Below are positions 11,567 through 23,800 of a stretch of 64,000 nt of DNA, piece by piece. The stretch comes from Forficula auricularia. Taxonomy: Eukaryota > Arthropoda > Insecta > Dermaptera > Forficulidae. The notes beneath the pieces are model-generated. The model did not search any database. It was given only the letters and a program-made list of their open reading frames with translations, and was not told where the DNA came from. Within the stretch, counting starts at the first letter, position 1. Every line of letters begins with the position of its first letter. Where the stretch lies: assembly GCA_024734495.1 (NCBI GenBank), contig JALMQS010000880.1:186001-250000 (forward strand), read 5' to 3'. The translations under genes and the position numbers were made by a program.

Positions 11567-14500
11567 TTATTGGCCAGATCCAGTATTAGAATCTTCACCA
11601 TCAACAAGACTTAAGTAACTTTTGCCAGTTCTAATAAGCGTGATTGAAGTAGCAATTCCCAGTACTGCACTTATGAGATGATTTTCAGGATATATACTTC
11701 TCATTACCGCCCATACTAAGACGGAGCCGAAATTGAACATAAAACTTCCAAACAAACTAAAACAGAAATATAAAAATAGGAAAATTTTAATTAGAGTTTG
11801 ATTATTTTTAGTAGAGATATTAGTAAATAGATTTCATTTATTATTATATTAAATACATTTTAAAGAGGCCTGTTCTTATTTCGCTCAATTCTTAGGCCTC
11901 AAAACAAAATAGATAATAGGAGATTATTAACCTTTGGGAATCACATTCAGGCCATTTGGAGGACTTTAGGGCACATACCCACTTGCCTTTAGCAGAAAGA
12001 TGAGAGAGACGGACTAAATGGATCTTATATTAAAATGTAAGTCCTTAATATGTATAATCATACTAGCTGCAAGACCCGCCTTCGGCGGCCCTCTTGCTAG
12101 CCCGGGGGCACGCCCCCTTGACCCCCAACCCTCATACCCCACTCCCACCCCCACGCCCCGAACCCACCCAGTACCCCCACCCCCGCGCCAAACCACCGCC
12201 CTCGCCCCACCACCCCGCACGACCCCACTACGCCTGAACCCCCCACCCCACCCCCACCATCCCCCCATCTAGCCTTCTAGTGACCCGCAGATTGTGTATA
12301 CAAAATTTGGTTATGTTGGCTCTAAAGGTAAGAATTTTCATTTTTTGATCCCCCCATTTTGGGTGGTTAGTTTTTGCATTTCTAGCCTTCTAGTGACCCA
12401 CAGATTATGTATACAAAATTTGATTGAGTTTGGCCAAAGAGCAAGAATTTTCATATTTTGACCCCCCCCCCCCCTTTGGGTGGTTTTTTGGGGGACTTTT
12501 TTTAAACAAAAGTTGTCAGAAATTACATCCCCTACAACTTTGCTCATTATAAAATTTGCGGTAGAGTTAATAGTTTAGGAGTTATTTGATAATTTTCATT
12601 CGTGCGCCCCCCCCCCCCCAACCCCCTTCTGGGGTCAAAATATCAAAACGTTTTCATAATAATCCCTTCAGCCGTTTTTAGGTGAATCGTGAGCAACTTT
12701 TCGGAAACGATGGAAACATACAGACTGACAGGAATTTTTTTGAGGGTGTTTTCGTTCATAACTTGAAACGTGTGCAACCAAAATTTGGAGTGATTTGGAG
12801 CAATGTACAGACAAACTCTTAATCTTATATAGATATACCTGTCATTACAAGTTTAAGCCTTCTAGTTGTACAGAATATTTTATTCACTTTTAAAGAATTA
12901 GAAGAGGATTTTATTAACTTTTGTTGAAGTTATAAAACTTGACCATTTTTATTTTTAGCATATAAGTAATTCTAATTTTACAACAATTTTCAGCCCTCCC
13001 CCACCCCTGTGGTCACCCCCGTTTAATGCTTTAATAAAATAGATTTTTCATTGAAATTTTTAGAAATTTACTGATTAGTGATTAGTGTATAAAATATAAG
13101 TACGTATATGTTACGGCTAATATGCAAATTTGGATAGTTTATAAACTAACCAAACCATTGGCTATTTTGATAGAAAACGCAATTTCCCCTAAAATAGCAG
13201 CTAGTTTGCAAACTAACCAAGATTCTTGGCTGATTTACTTGAAATTATTGAGAAAACCAAAATAGCGGGTTAGTTTATAAACTATCCAATGCAGCCTGAC
13301 TAATATGAAAACCATAATTTCTAGTAACACAAAATAGTTTATTTCAATTCAACTATAGTAGTAACTATTAAATCAGCTTTTCTCAATCATTTTTCTTTTT
13401 AGCTAAGAACTAATTCTAAGAAGAAATCAATGAGGTTGTCCTGTGCTTGATGCAAATCAACATATGCCTTAAATGTATAAAATAAGTAAATATTCGTATA
13501 CATATAATTGAGCCGTTTATTTTGAAAGAGGCCTAAGTCCAATTTTGGAAAAAAATGAGTTTATGTCAGTTTTAGTTAGACATAGATGTCTTCTTTTCAT
13601 ATTTATAATATCTCAGTCAATGGAGTACAATATCCTCATGAATTCCTCAAAATAAAAGTATCGAAATATATATAAATATATGTATTTATAAAAATATAAA
13701 TAGAAATATCTCGAAATAACAAACAATGGACTTAGGCAAGGTGGGGAACCTTTTTACCCTGAGAGGCCACATTTAAAATAGCAGTAACAAAGGAGGCCAC
13801 ATAAGTTTCAATACCGATAAATGTAACTTTTGTAAAGTTATTGCTGTTCAAATTCAATTTTTTTTTATTTTAAATTCAATTTTTTTTTATTTTAAATTCA
13901 ATTTTTTTTATTTTAAATTCAATTTTTTTTATTTTAAATTCAGTTTTTCTTTATTTCAAATTCATTTCGATGCCACATAAGAAATTCAAAAAGGCCACAG
14001 GTTCCCCACCTCTGGGCTATAGTATTCAAGGCTTGGTCTTTATTTTCAGTCTTTATAAAAATATTTCTGTTCTTTCTCATGAGCAAAAATAGCCGATTGA
14101 ATGAAAATTAGTTGTTAGTATGAAGGTGAATTTCGAAATTAGTCTTTTATAAAGAGCAGTAGGGATCGTTGCACAAGTGAGGTAAAAATTAAAATTATGT
14201 AGTAATGAGGGTTAAATAAACATATTTAAATAGTCGTTGATTTCCACCCTTTCGAATCATATATCAGCATAGACAAATATTTTTGGGATAAGTTAAATAA
14301 GTTTCCCTAATCCTTAGTATGGACTGATAAAATAGACGGACTCTCCAATGGTTAAAACCGAGGGGTGAACCGTGATTGGAATTATGTGTACACGTCTTTG
14401 GTATTATTTTGGAATTCATTAGATAATGCACCTTTATCTATTGTCTTCTAGTTGGAAATGAAAGTGGAATTAGAAGTTAGGTCGCGGTTCACCCCTCAGT

Positions 14501-14951
14501 TAAAACCAATCTGTCAATGATTGCTGTATTGCATCAACTCATTATTAAGAGTTCACTTTCTGTGAGTTTTAGATGGCAAAATTTTAAATACCTGTATGTA
14601 ATTCTTTTTGTATTGCTCACAGTCTTTAGATGAGGTCGTCTATATATATATAAGCCGGTTCCACATAATGATGAAATAAGTAAAAAATTTGTGATATCAG
14701 TTTTACAGAACACCCTAAAAACATGATTATGAACTTAAAATTTGTTATTACTTATTTTAATATAAGATTTTCAATAGTTTTACTTACTTTGAAGCAAGGT
14801 TAGGATCTATAACATTAATTGAAAGTGCGGTGTAAGAAATAGCTCCAGTGCCGGGGATATAAAAATCCAGAATACTCTTTTGTGTTATAGGTTGAAAACC
14901 TAAATCTTTTACGATTTGGCATAATGATCTTGAAGGATTTGATGATGCCAT
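11567..14951 (-). CDS. Small two-exon protein with two membrane segments, family not recognised
   Basis: Exon 1 is 14788-14951 (minus): it starts MASSNPSRSLCQIVKDLGFQ and ends at AA|GTAAGT. Exon 2 is 11567-11756, after a TTTTAG acceptor, restoring an Asn codon. The 117-residue product has a polar N terminus (about 1-25), an IPGTGAISY stretch, and a first hydrophobic segment (about 56-76, LFGSFMFNFGSVLVWAVMRS). A short polar loop (IYPENH) and a second hydrophobic segment follow (about 83-98, LISAVLGIATSITLI), then a charged, Gly/Ser-rich tail. The consensus donor, phase match and continuous frame make this a real gene. The topology resembles small TMEM-type organelle proteins, but I cannot assign a family and infer no function. 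The 3.0-kb intron is filled by repeats. Confidence 0.75.
12060..12840. repeat. Dispersed repeat U1 with C-rich block
   Basis: Begins with a GC hairpin (CCGCCTTCGGCGG) and a C-rich block at 12100-12260. Two diverged units of about 115 bp follow, each with a TTCTAG..TGACCC..AGATT..GTATACAAAATTTG core. Related units occur at 24740-25040, 39830-40010 and 41280-41390. Open frames on both strands here (12014-12272) reflect base bias, not genes. The class is unknown. Confidence 0.6.
13415..13475 (-). repeat. Fragment of Penelope-type repeat P1
   Basis: On the minus strand this contains TTTGCATCAAGCACAGGACA followed by CATTGATTTCTTC, matching the end of the repeats at 61440-61530 and 35763-35945. 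Confidence 0.5.
13737..14014. mobile_element. hAT-like MITE with internal tandem array
   Basis: Terminal repeats CAAGGTGGGGAACCT (left) and, inverted, CAGAGGTGGGGAACCT (right) are typical hAT ends. The flanking 8-mers are only partly alike (GACTTAGG / GGCTATAG), so the insertion is old. A tandem array of about five 20-bp units (TTTTATTTTAAATTCAATTT) occupies 13850-13965. Confidence 0.7.
14359..14498. mobile_element. 140-bp MITE with target duplication
   Basis: Left end CGAGGGGTGAACCGTGA and right end, inverted, TGAGGGGTGAACCGCGA. Flanking duplication GTTAAAAC at 14351-14358 and 14499-14506 is perfect. The 8-bp duplication fits hAT. It lies in the intron of the small membrane-protein gene. 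Confidence 0.75.
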
Positions 14952-15079
14952 TTGAAATTATAAAAACAAATATGAAGAATGTCCTATGTTAAAAAAAACT
15001 TGGGTTATAAGTGCGAAGTTTGTTTTGTTTTCAAGGAAAGTGAAATTAGCAACGAATTTTTAAATTCTTTAGAATCCTG

Positions 15080-16155
15080 GATTTTTATTTATAGATTAAG
15101 TGAAAATACTTTTATATATAGAGATTAAATATTCGAAACTGATTGTATTTATTTAATAAAGATTATCCTTAATAGTTATAATCATTATAAGTAAAGGGTG
15201 TGTAGTTTCACAGTGAAACTACACACCCTTTACTTTATTAATTAATATCATGTTTCACCTAAAACCTACACCACTTTCTCTAAGTAACATTATAAAGTAG
15301 CTTATAGGAACCCCCAAGAGGAGAGAGAGGGGCAAGTTAGCTTTCTACAATTTTACTCTTGCACCCCCCCCCCCCCCCCCCCACGCCAGGCAGGGTACAC
15401 TTTTTGGACCTTAAAAATACCAAAAAGATAACTTGACTAAAGATAAAATTGCTAATAAACTAATATTCAGAAAAATAGTTATTAATTTAGTACAAGTTAA
15501 ATATTTCAGTGGAGCCCCCTCCCCTAAATAGTCTTATCATAAATATTGTGATAGTAAATTTAACAATTTAAATATATCAGAAGAACAAACAATCCGATCA
15601 TATTATAAATGTATATTCAAAGTTAAAAGATATCAGCCTCCCCTGCCTTGGAAAATGTCTGATTTTTATTTATAGATTAAGTGAAAACACTTTTATATAT
15701 AGAGATTAAATATTCAAAACTGATTGTATTTATTTAATAAAGATTATCCTTAATAGTTATAATTATTATAAAGTAGCTTAGGAACCTCCAAGAGGAGAGA
15801 GAGGGGCAAGTTAGCCTTCTACAATTTTACTCTTGCAGCCCCCCCCCCCCCAGGCAGGGTACACTTTTTGGACCCTAAAAAATACCAAAAAGATAACGAC
15901 TAAATCTTTCTAAAGATAAAATTGCTAATAAACTAATAATCAAAAAATAGGTATTAATTTAGTACAAGTTAAATATTTCAATCACGATTAAAACTATTCG
16001 AGAATTCAGAGGGGTTGCAGCCCCCTCCCCTAAATAGTCTTATCATAAATATTGTGATAGTAAATTTAACAATTTAAATATATTAGAAGAAAAAACAATC
16101 CGATCATATATATAAATGTATATTCAAAGTTAAAAGATATCAGCCCCCCCCCCCC
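15080..16155. repeat. Tandem segmental duplication, about 0.5 kb unit
   Basis: Unit 1 (about 15080-15640) and unit 2 (about 15661-16155) share the same order of landmarks: ATAGATTAAGTGAAAA, GAGATTAAATATTC, AAGTAGCTTA.GGAAC, GAGGAGAGAGAGGGGCAAG, a poly-C tract, GGCAGGGTACACTTTTTGGA, and a second C-run. Unit 1 has an extra 97-bp insertion at 15191-15287. It lies upstream of the small membrane-protein gene. Confidence 0.85.
15191..15287. mobile_element. 97-bp insertion with 8-bp target duplication and perfect hairpin
   Basis: CATTATAA flanks the insert at 15183-15190 and 15288-15295. The second copy of the duplicated unit has an uninterrupted ATTATTATAAAG there. The insert starts with a palindrome (15190-15234; arms of 22 bases around one base, GTAAAGGGTGTGTAGTTTCA). 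Its other half resembles, inverted, the sequence at 51375-51416. Confidence 0.75.
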
Positions 16156-16337
16156 CTCTTGTTTGTCATGTCTGAATAATCAATTAAATCAATCACGAAA
16201 TAATATAAAATTTTCATAATTTAAAGTATTATAATTTGTTTAAATATTTTTACTTATTCATTCATTAAAAACAACTAATTAATTTTTGGTAAGTGACTAA
16301 GCTTACTATAACAAATTTTTCCTTCTCTTGGCTAATG

Positions 16338-16431
16338 CATGGGTCCTTCGAGATCCATAGGGGCTGCATCTGCATCTTCTTGGTGCGTTCCTAAAAATGT
16401 AAAATCTTACATTCGATCTCATTAAAAAAAA
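16338..16431 (+). mobile_element. 3' tail of Jockey-like LINE family A
   Basis: Carries GGGTCCTTCGAGATCCATAG and GGGGCTGCATC, then ATTCGATCTCATT and a short A-run, like the tail at 1-76, with a small internal rearrangement. Confidence 0.65.
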
Positions 16432-16444
16432 GCGAATTTACCTA

Positions 16445-16640
16445 CATTCAATTGGATATTTGATCCATGAGAAAGGACAAGTAGAATATTTCTAATTAAA
16501 AAGACTGATAATGAAAAGGAAACTTTCGAAACTATAGTCTCTAACAAATAAATTATATATATATATATATATATATCTGTGTGTGTGTTTATTTGCATCA
16601 AGCAGATATTCTCTTATCTATGGGTTCTAGGGTGTATTTG
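16445..16640 (+). repeat. Penelope-type repeat P1 with hammerhead-like motif
   Basis: Contains a core at 16505-16539: CTGATAA, T, an imperfect stem closed by GAAA/TTTC, then GAA, AC-TATA-GT, C. A TA microsatellite and TTTATTTGCATCAAGCAGA follow, as in the other P1 copies. This copy is the most decayed in the stem. Confidence 0.55.
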
Positions 16641-16746
16641 AACCAGAGTATATGCACACCTCTTAACTTCTAGTGATAGAATCAGGTTCATTTCAACCTT
16701 TATGGCACCCTTTCCATTTGTATCATAGTTGCTTATAACTGATATA

Positions 16747-16842
16747 ACCAATATAAGAAATCTTAGAATATTAGTCTGATAATTAATTTAAATTGAATAG
16801 CTTATTTTTATATAAGATTAAGTCCTAGGCAGGGGAATAATT
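16747..16842. repeat. Direct repeat, copy 1 (about 97 bp)
   Basis: Nearly identical to 17217-17314 (AATCTTAGAATATTAGTCTG, ATTAAGTCCTAGGCAGGGGA). The copies are about 470 bp apart on the same strand. Confidence 0.8.
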
Positions 16843-17216
16843 AGATCTAGAAATTTAAATTATTTTTAAAATGACATACTAGAAAATAATACCTGAAATA
16901 GATCTTTTCTCTTTTGTTATACATATATTCTTCTGAGGATAAGTCCTTTCTATTCTTTAACTTACATTATTTTCATAGTTATAAATTGGTAAAATATATA
17001 AATGTTCTAGAATAACCATAACAAAATTATTTTGTTAAATGGATATTTTAAATAAATCTGAATACTGAATGAAATTTCCAATTTATATATGAATGAAGAT
17101 TACATAAGATCAAACTTGTTTATGATAAATTTATTAAGAATAATTCATTAAAATAAATATTTCAAATTCGATTTTTTAACATTTTAATAAATGTAAACAT
17201 AAACAAAACACAAAGC

Positions 17217-17314
17217 AACCAAATATAAGAAATCTTAGAATATTAGTCTGATAATTAATTTAAATTGAATAGTTTATTTTTTTATAAGATTAAGTCCTAG
17301 GTAGGGGAATAATT
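17217..17314. repeat. Direct repeat, copy 2 (about 97 bp)
   Basis: Second copy of the repeat at 16747-16842, with only a handful of differences. The sequence between them is unique AT-rich spacer. Confidence 0.8.
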
Positions 17315-17319
17315 TGCAA

Positions 17320-17890
17320 ATCATTGCCAAAATTAAGCAGGGAAGGATAGACGAATGTCTATGATTGCGTTGCTCACTCTTTTTAGTTCCGGAACCTAAA
17401 ATGTAAAAAAATTAATCAAATTAATACTTCGCCCCCCCCCCCCCTCCTGTCTTGATTTTCTCAAATATTTTTATTTCGCGACTTCATATGACACCATGAC
17501 TTCCAGCTTGAGAAATTCTTATCTTGTAAAAGCACAGTGCTATTGGGTTATTAATTATCACCGACATTATTCCATTCCAATTGATTGCCTCTCTCTAGAA
17601 TTGATTGGAGTGAGACTGTGAATATTAAGATAAGCAACTCTCGATATCTAACATCATTATTTACACCTCCTAAGAATAGAGAGAAATGCAAGTAAAGGCG
17701 GATATTGGATGTGGATTGGTGGGTTTGTGCCTACGTAAAAGAATAAAATTCAAAATTATTAACAAAATTAACGAAATGTTTTAATATAAATATCTATGTA
17801 CACAATATATCAATATAAAATATATGAAATTTATCAGTTTTTAATAATATAATTATATAAGAGTCGGACCTTAATTATGATGATTAAACA
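17320..17890. other. Spacer and 3' UTR side of NEDD1
   Basis: No exon is seen. A C-run lies near 17432. Downstream of the NEDD1 stop (minus strand) there is no canonical AATAAA; the nearest variant ATTAAA is about 17838-17843. Confidence 0.4.
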
Positions 17891-17891
17891 C

Positions 17892-20800
17892 TTATTGATG
17901 ATTTTTTTCTTCAAGTGCGGTTTTCAATAAGGCATTTTCTTGTCTTAATTTTAAAACTTCTGCAATAATTCGATTATTTGGTGTAGATTGTGAAAGGAGT
18001 AAATGAAATAATTCTCTAAATTCCAAATATTCTTGTGTACTTGAATGAACATAATTAATGTAAAGTTTTTTAGCGAAATCTTTAAGTTTGTTTTCCATAT
18101 CTTCCATCTTGGAATTGATTTTATCTAATTTCATGTCTAATTCATTAAATTTTGTATTTAATTTAGAATCTAAAAGATTTTCTAACTTAGTATCTAGTAA
18201 TTGAATTATTTCATTATCTTTTAGAGGGGCATTTGGTGTCGAATGAGCCAAACAATTAAACATGGCTGGAGATTCTTGAACTGGGCAATCCTTTTCAGCA
18301 TTTAAAGTAGGGGTCATCATTGATGAAGCAATAGAGAGTTTATTCTTCTTCAAGGGATTTATTGTATTTGTAGTCGTTGATAAATAATTTTTAATTTCAT
18401 GATTATTTGGAGTAATTGTAGAGGATTCTTCTGTTTTTTCTTCATCTTTGTTATCCAGTCTAACAATTGTACCTATTTGGGAAGATTGGGATATTTCCCT
18501 AGAGTCTTTAACCATAGATACATTGATAGATACTTCATTTAAATGGCTTTTATTATCTGTAAAAATTTCATTGCAGGCTGCAAGAAATGAATCATCTTCC
18601 AATGTACTTCTACATGCTAAAATAACAAATAAATGAATTTAATTTCACTATCATTTAAGCAACGCGCTTTTAAAGATTAAACAAATTAATGTAAAAAAAA
18701 TAACTAAAATAGGGTGTGTGTATCTATTCTTTCAAAATCGAATGAATACCGTGACGACCTATGACTCTTTTCTCCTTTTTGATAATTCTTTTGAACATTT
18801 CAAATGGGAGAAAAAAGTTCAAGTAACGTCAAGACATGCACGCTCTTCCAAAAGAAGTTAACTGTTAAAAAAAATTGGTAGAAAGGAAAAGTTACCTTTG
18901 ATTCGTTTACTAAGATCAGTAGCTGGAACTGTAATTGGTGAAGGATTCATTGACTGATTAGATTTTATTAACTCTTGAAATGAATCTTCGACTTTCATTT
19001 GTTGCATAAATGAATCTTCAACCTCACAAGTAATCTCTATATTAAATTATAAAATAATATCAGTAAAAGTATTGTATTCTAAAGTTTGGTATACCTTATA
19101 GCTATAGACCGGATTCCTATGCAATTGCATATTTTGTTTGCCGCCACGTACGACCCAGGATATCAATTATCTATACGAATCATCTATCTAGGTTAAATTT
19201 TATACTGCGTATTTTTGCATATTTGAGTAATATTGCATAAAATGGCATATTTGAAGGATATTGCATAAAATTGCGTATTTGAAGGATATTGCTAAAATTG
19301 AATATTTCGAGCCAAATATAGAGGTTTTAAAAGAAACTTTTCGGAGAAAGAATGAAAAAAAGAAGAAATAAAACAGGGGTACACACTAATTTAAATTCGA
19401 AGATAAAAATAAGCCTCAACGACAAGAGTGTAGTGTTGGACTACCAAGTAGGAGGTTTGATTACAAAGGATGTTAACAAGCTACAAAACAACCCACTCAT
19501 TTTTCTTATTATTCAGTTGTACTAGATAGGTACTATATTTTACACGAAAATGCCGAAAAGTTTGCAATATTTTTCTTCCAAAGTAAAAGTGGGAGTTTTA
19601 ATTTCCTCTAAATTCGGCCCCATTATGACTGTGGATGTGGAGCGATTCTTTTCATCGTATAAATCAATTTTAAGTGACCGTAGACATAATAACCTGAATA
19701 TAATTTAGAAAAATATTTGTAAATATAAATTATTCACAATTACAATCAAATTTTAATTATTTTTGAGATCCTTTGTTAATTATTTCTTTATTTTTTTTAA
19801 TGGACTTCGGGAACTATAGTCCATTTTAGCCATTGAGTGTTCGTGTATGTGTGTGGAAATTATTGTAGGGATCAGATTATGCATTATTTTATTAGTTTAT
19901 TATTTGTACCTCAATAAGAAAAGTTTGTTAATATTAAAAACTAAAAACAATACAATACAATCGTGTCTGTTAAATAAAACTACCCCCTCCCCCCGTATTT
20001 TTTCGATCAAATTTATTATTATATTTATTATGTTGATTTTAATTCAAGTGCACCTATTATTTCTTTGAGTTTAAAGATTTTTTAATTAATATATTAAAAA
20101 TATAATGAGAATTTTGTCCAATGTTTATCGCAATAAAAGTACATATTTGACACTTGGTGTCTAGAGCTTACTTTATCATTTTATTCCTTTCGTAGCACGC
20201 CTTCAAATATATAGTCTTTTTGTCTTCAATTTTAATTTTTTACTAAATAAAAAAATTTATTTTGCCATCTTTTACTGCATATTACTTGCATATTTCAGCA
20301 TTTTTAACTGCATATTTTGGAAGTTTTTAGTGCATAAAAATCCGGTCTCTACTTATAGCTAAGTAAATAAAAAGTTTACCTGATTTAGTTACGGAATGCG
20401 ACTTTTCAAATGATGTCTGTGAAATATTTTCTTGAACAATAAATGATTTGTTTTCTAACGTGTGAATTGATGATTTAAATCTTAAGCGACTAATTTTCGT
20501 TGAATGAGCTTTCCAAGTTTTGAATGGTTTTGAAAAAGATCGCATATCATAGAGTAAAATAAAACCATTCAAAGTTCCTACAGCTAAATTATTTCCATCA
20601 GAGCTCAAATCAATAGAATTCAACTGATAGTCACTTTGTAAACTGAACACTGGCCTAAATATTTAAAAATAAAAATCTATTAACATTAATGATTATGACT
20701 TGAAATATTATAGTAATTAGAGAAAAGAGAAGACAAGTTTCAAAATGATTAGGGTTCATTTACTTCAATTGATTACGTTATTTCACGCCGAAAAAATGAA

Positions 20801-23800
20801 AAATAAAATTATGATTGTTAAAAAAATAAAAATGATATATTTATGTGACGTCACATTTGCTCTCACCCCCTCTCATTACAAATTGTAATTGTATACTATA
20901 TGCCCACACTCACCCCTTGTTGCGTAAGTATTTTATGGACGAGCCCTTATCATTTTTACCTGAAGAGGAAAGAAATGTATATTATAAAATAAACTTACTT
21001 TGAATTTTTGATGTCATAAATAGTAATTTGATTTTTTCCAACTGTTGAAATAAGTTTTTGATTAAATTTTGAAAAAGCACAATCTTCAATAATAGATGGT
21101 TGTGAATTTAAAATATATTTTTCTGTTTTCAATTCAATGCAATTCCAAAAGAGTAAACTGCCTTCATATGTACAGCATACCAAAATATGGGGTCGTTTAT
21201 AATGAAATTTAATTAATGAAATATTATTATATAAAGATGAGCTGAGAGTGGAACAGACGTCTGTTTGTGTATTAAATACAAAGATTTCTTTATGATTATC
21301 TGCTGCTAAAAGTGTATCATTACAGTTGAAATCAAGAGTATTTATATTTTTGGCCTAAAAAATTCCAATCATTTTTTTAATATCTATATATATATATCTA
21401 TATCTATATCTATATAATTAATATTTAATATTGCTAAAGTAGAATTAGTTTTAAATATACCTCATAAACGTGTTTGGTATTTTTAATAGAACAATCCCAA
21501 AGTGAAATTCCATTCAAACTTCCAATAGCAAGTGAGTTAATATTTTGTTTCATAAATGAAATAGCAGTTGGTGATCCCTATGATAAGATAATATACATTA
21601 GTTATCAAAAATGGATTGTATTTAAAAGGTGAAGAATTTTAGCTAAAACAATTATAATTAGGTTTGTGCAGGGCAGGCAAAAGTTTACCGGTAACCGGAC
21701 TCCAGGGTTGACTCCACCCCTGTCTTTTAAAATATTTGTTAATATATTTTATTATATAAATATATTTTAACAATGTCTTCTTCTTCTTAATCTTCTCAAT
21801 AGTCGTATGTTTCCTATATTTGATTCAATCGCGAATCGAATGCAGGTGATTTTTGTCAAATATTAAGTGAAAATAATATCTGAACTTATATATTTCTAAC
21901 TTGAAATAATGAAGTTAAATAAATTTATAATTTTCTCATTAATATATTAAAGAATAATTTTTTTTTTTTTTTTTTAATAATGATGTTGATACAAGAAGAA
22001 GTTGCACCAAGAAGGTACAACCTCTGTAGTCCGTGATGGACCCTTGTAACGTGAAGATAAGGGGAGATTTAGGGATTGAGTAGCAGTCGAAGGTATCTGT
22101 GGATGCTGGTCTTGAAAGATTGAAGGTTATAAGTTGCTGGAAAGACGGTCGGGGGGAAGAGAGTTCCAGTCTCTAGATAAAGAGAATAAATGAATTGGCG
22201 AATGCGTTTGTTCGATTAGTATCTAGTTTAAGCGCGTAGGGGTGTTGAATTTTAGAAAATCGTGTATTTCGCGCAAATGAAGCCTTTGGTGGGATTATCG
22301 ATTTTATTTCGTCAGAACAAAAGCCATGGTAATATCTATAAAAAAGGGAAAGGGCGGAGACAGATCTACGATGGGCTAGGGAGTCGAGAGTGTCAGTTAA
22401 TGTAGGATCGCCTGTCAGTCTGATAGCTCGCCTCTGAATTGCATCTAAGGTATTAAGAGAATACTTGGAGGCCCCTCTCCACAAATGCGAGCAATATTCA
22501 AGACAGGGGCGAATTTGAGCCTTGTATAATATAAGGAGTTGAGTGGGGGTGAAAAATCGTTTGGTTCGGAAAAGAAAGCCAAGCTTACATGCTATAGCTT
22601 TTGCTACTGAGATAATATGGTCATTCCAAGAGAGGTCAGAACCCAAGGTGACACCTAACATTGATATTTTATTACGGAATTCCAATGAACTCGAATCAAA
22701 GGAAATGTCCGGAAGGTTCCTATCTGCGCGCCTATAAATTAGGCAGCATTGTGTTTTGCTATTGGAATAAAATGACGTTAGATTATAGCTAAATGGATCA
22801 TATCTTTTTCATTCTCTCTTGGTCCAGACTTAAGACTCAGCAGACTCCAATAGCTTCTACCAGCAGTAGTCTCGCGATATATATATCTTGTTTAAAAAGC
22901 GCGATCAAAACAATTCTCGTTAATATGTTAATTATTCTTTAATATATTAATGAGAAAATTATAAATTTATCTTCTCAATAGGCCTGCGTCAGTTTCTCTA
23001 AATGAAGAACGTTGGTCCATTCGATTTTTAGTCAGGGTGTACATTTAGGCCGCTTTCCATCTTTTTTGGCCATCCTCGGCTTCCTACTCCCTGGGGACGA
23101 CATTCTTTTGCTACTTTTGCCAATCGGTCCTCTCCCATACGATCTACATGGGCTGCCCATTCTCTTTTTCTAATACCGACCCAGTCGACTATATCTGGTA
23201 TGCCGCTTATTTCCCCTAAATGTTCACTGCGGACTCTTATCTCTTAGTGTTTTCCCCTGTATGGTTCTAATTATCCTCATCTCGGTTGTTCTAAGAAGTT
23301 GTTGGCTGGAAATTGTATCTGCCCTTGTCTCTGCAGCATATGTCAACACTGGGCGCACGCTGGTCTTATAAATGCAAACTTTGTTCTCAGCTGACATATA
23401 GTATATCTGTTTTGCCATTTTAAATTGTTCAAACAGCCGGGTATTCTGGCTCCTTTAGTCACTTGAGTTTTGACTTCTCTCAAATTCCTATTGCTCGATA
23501 TTTCTACTTCTAAATAGTTGAATTTGGAGACTTGTTCTATTATGGTATCTCCTAGTTTTATTTCACACTTTTGGTTTGTTTTAGAGATTGATAGGCATTT
23601 TGTCTTCTTTAAAGAGATTTCCATATTTAGTTTTTTAGCCGTCTTTTAACAATGTGATGTGAGGTAAAAATCAAAAATTGTAGGTATAAAATTCAAAAAT
23701 TTTTTTGGGAATGGACCTTTCGGTGGCCGGGACCCAAGGCTACTACAGTCTCACCTGCCTTATCATTGAACGCCTCCGACTTTCATTTTAAAATAAACTG

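Noticed and set aside
12014..12272. Overlapping 84-codon open frames on both strands
   Set aside because: Proline- or glycine-rich translations come from the C-rich block of repeat U1; no splice sites or family similarity.
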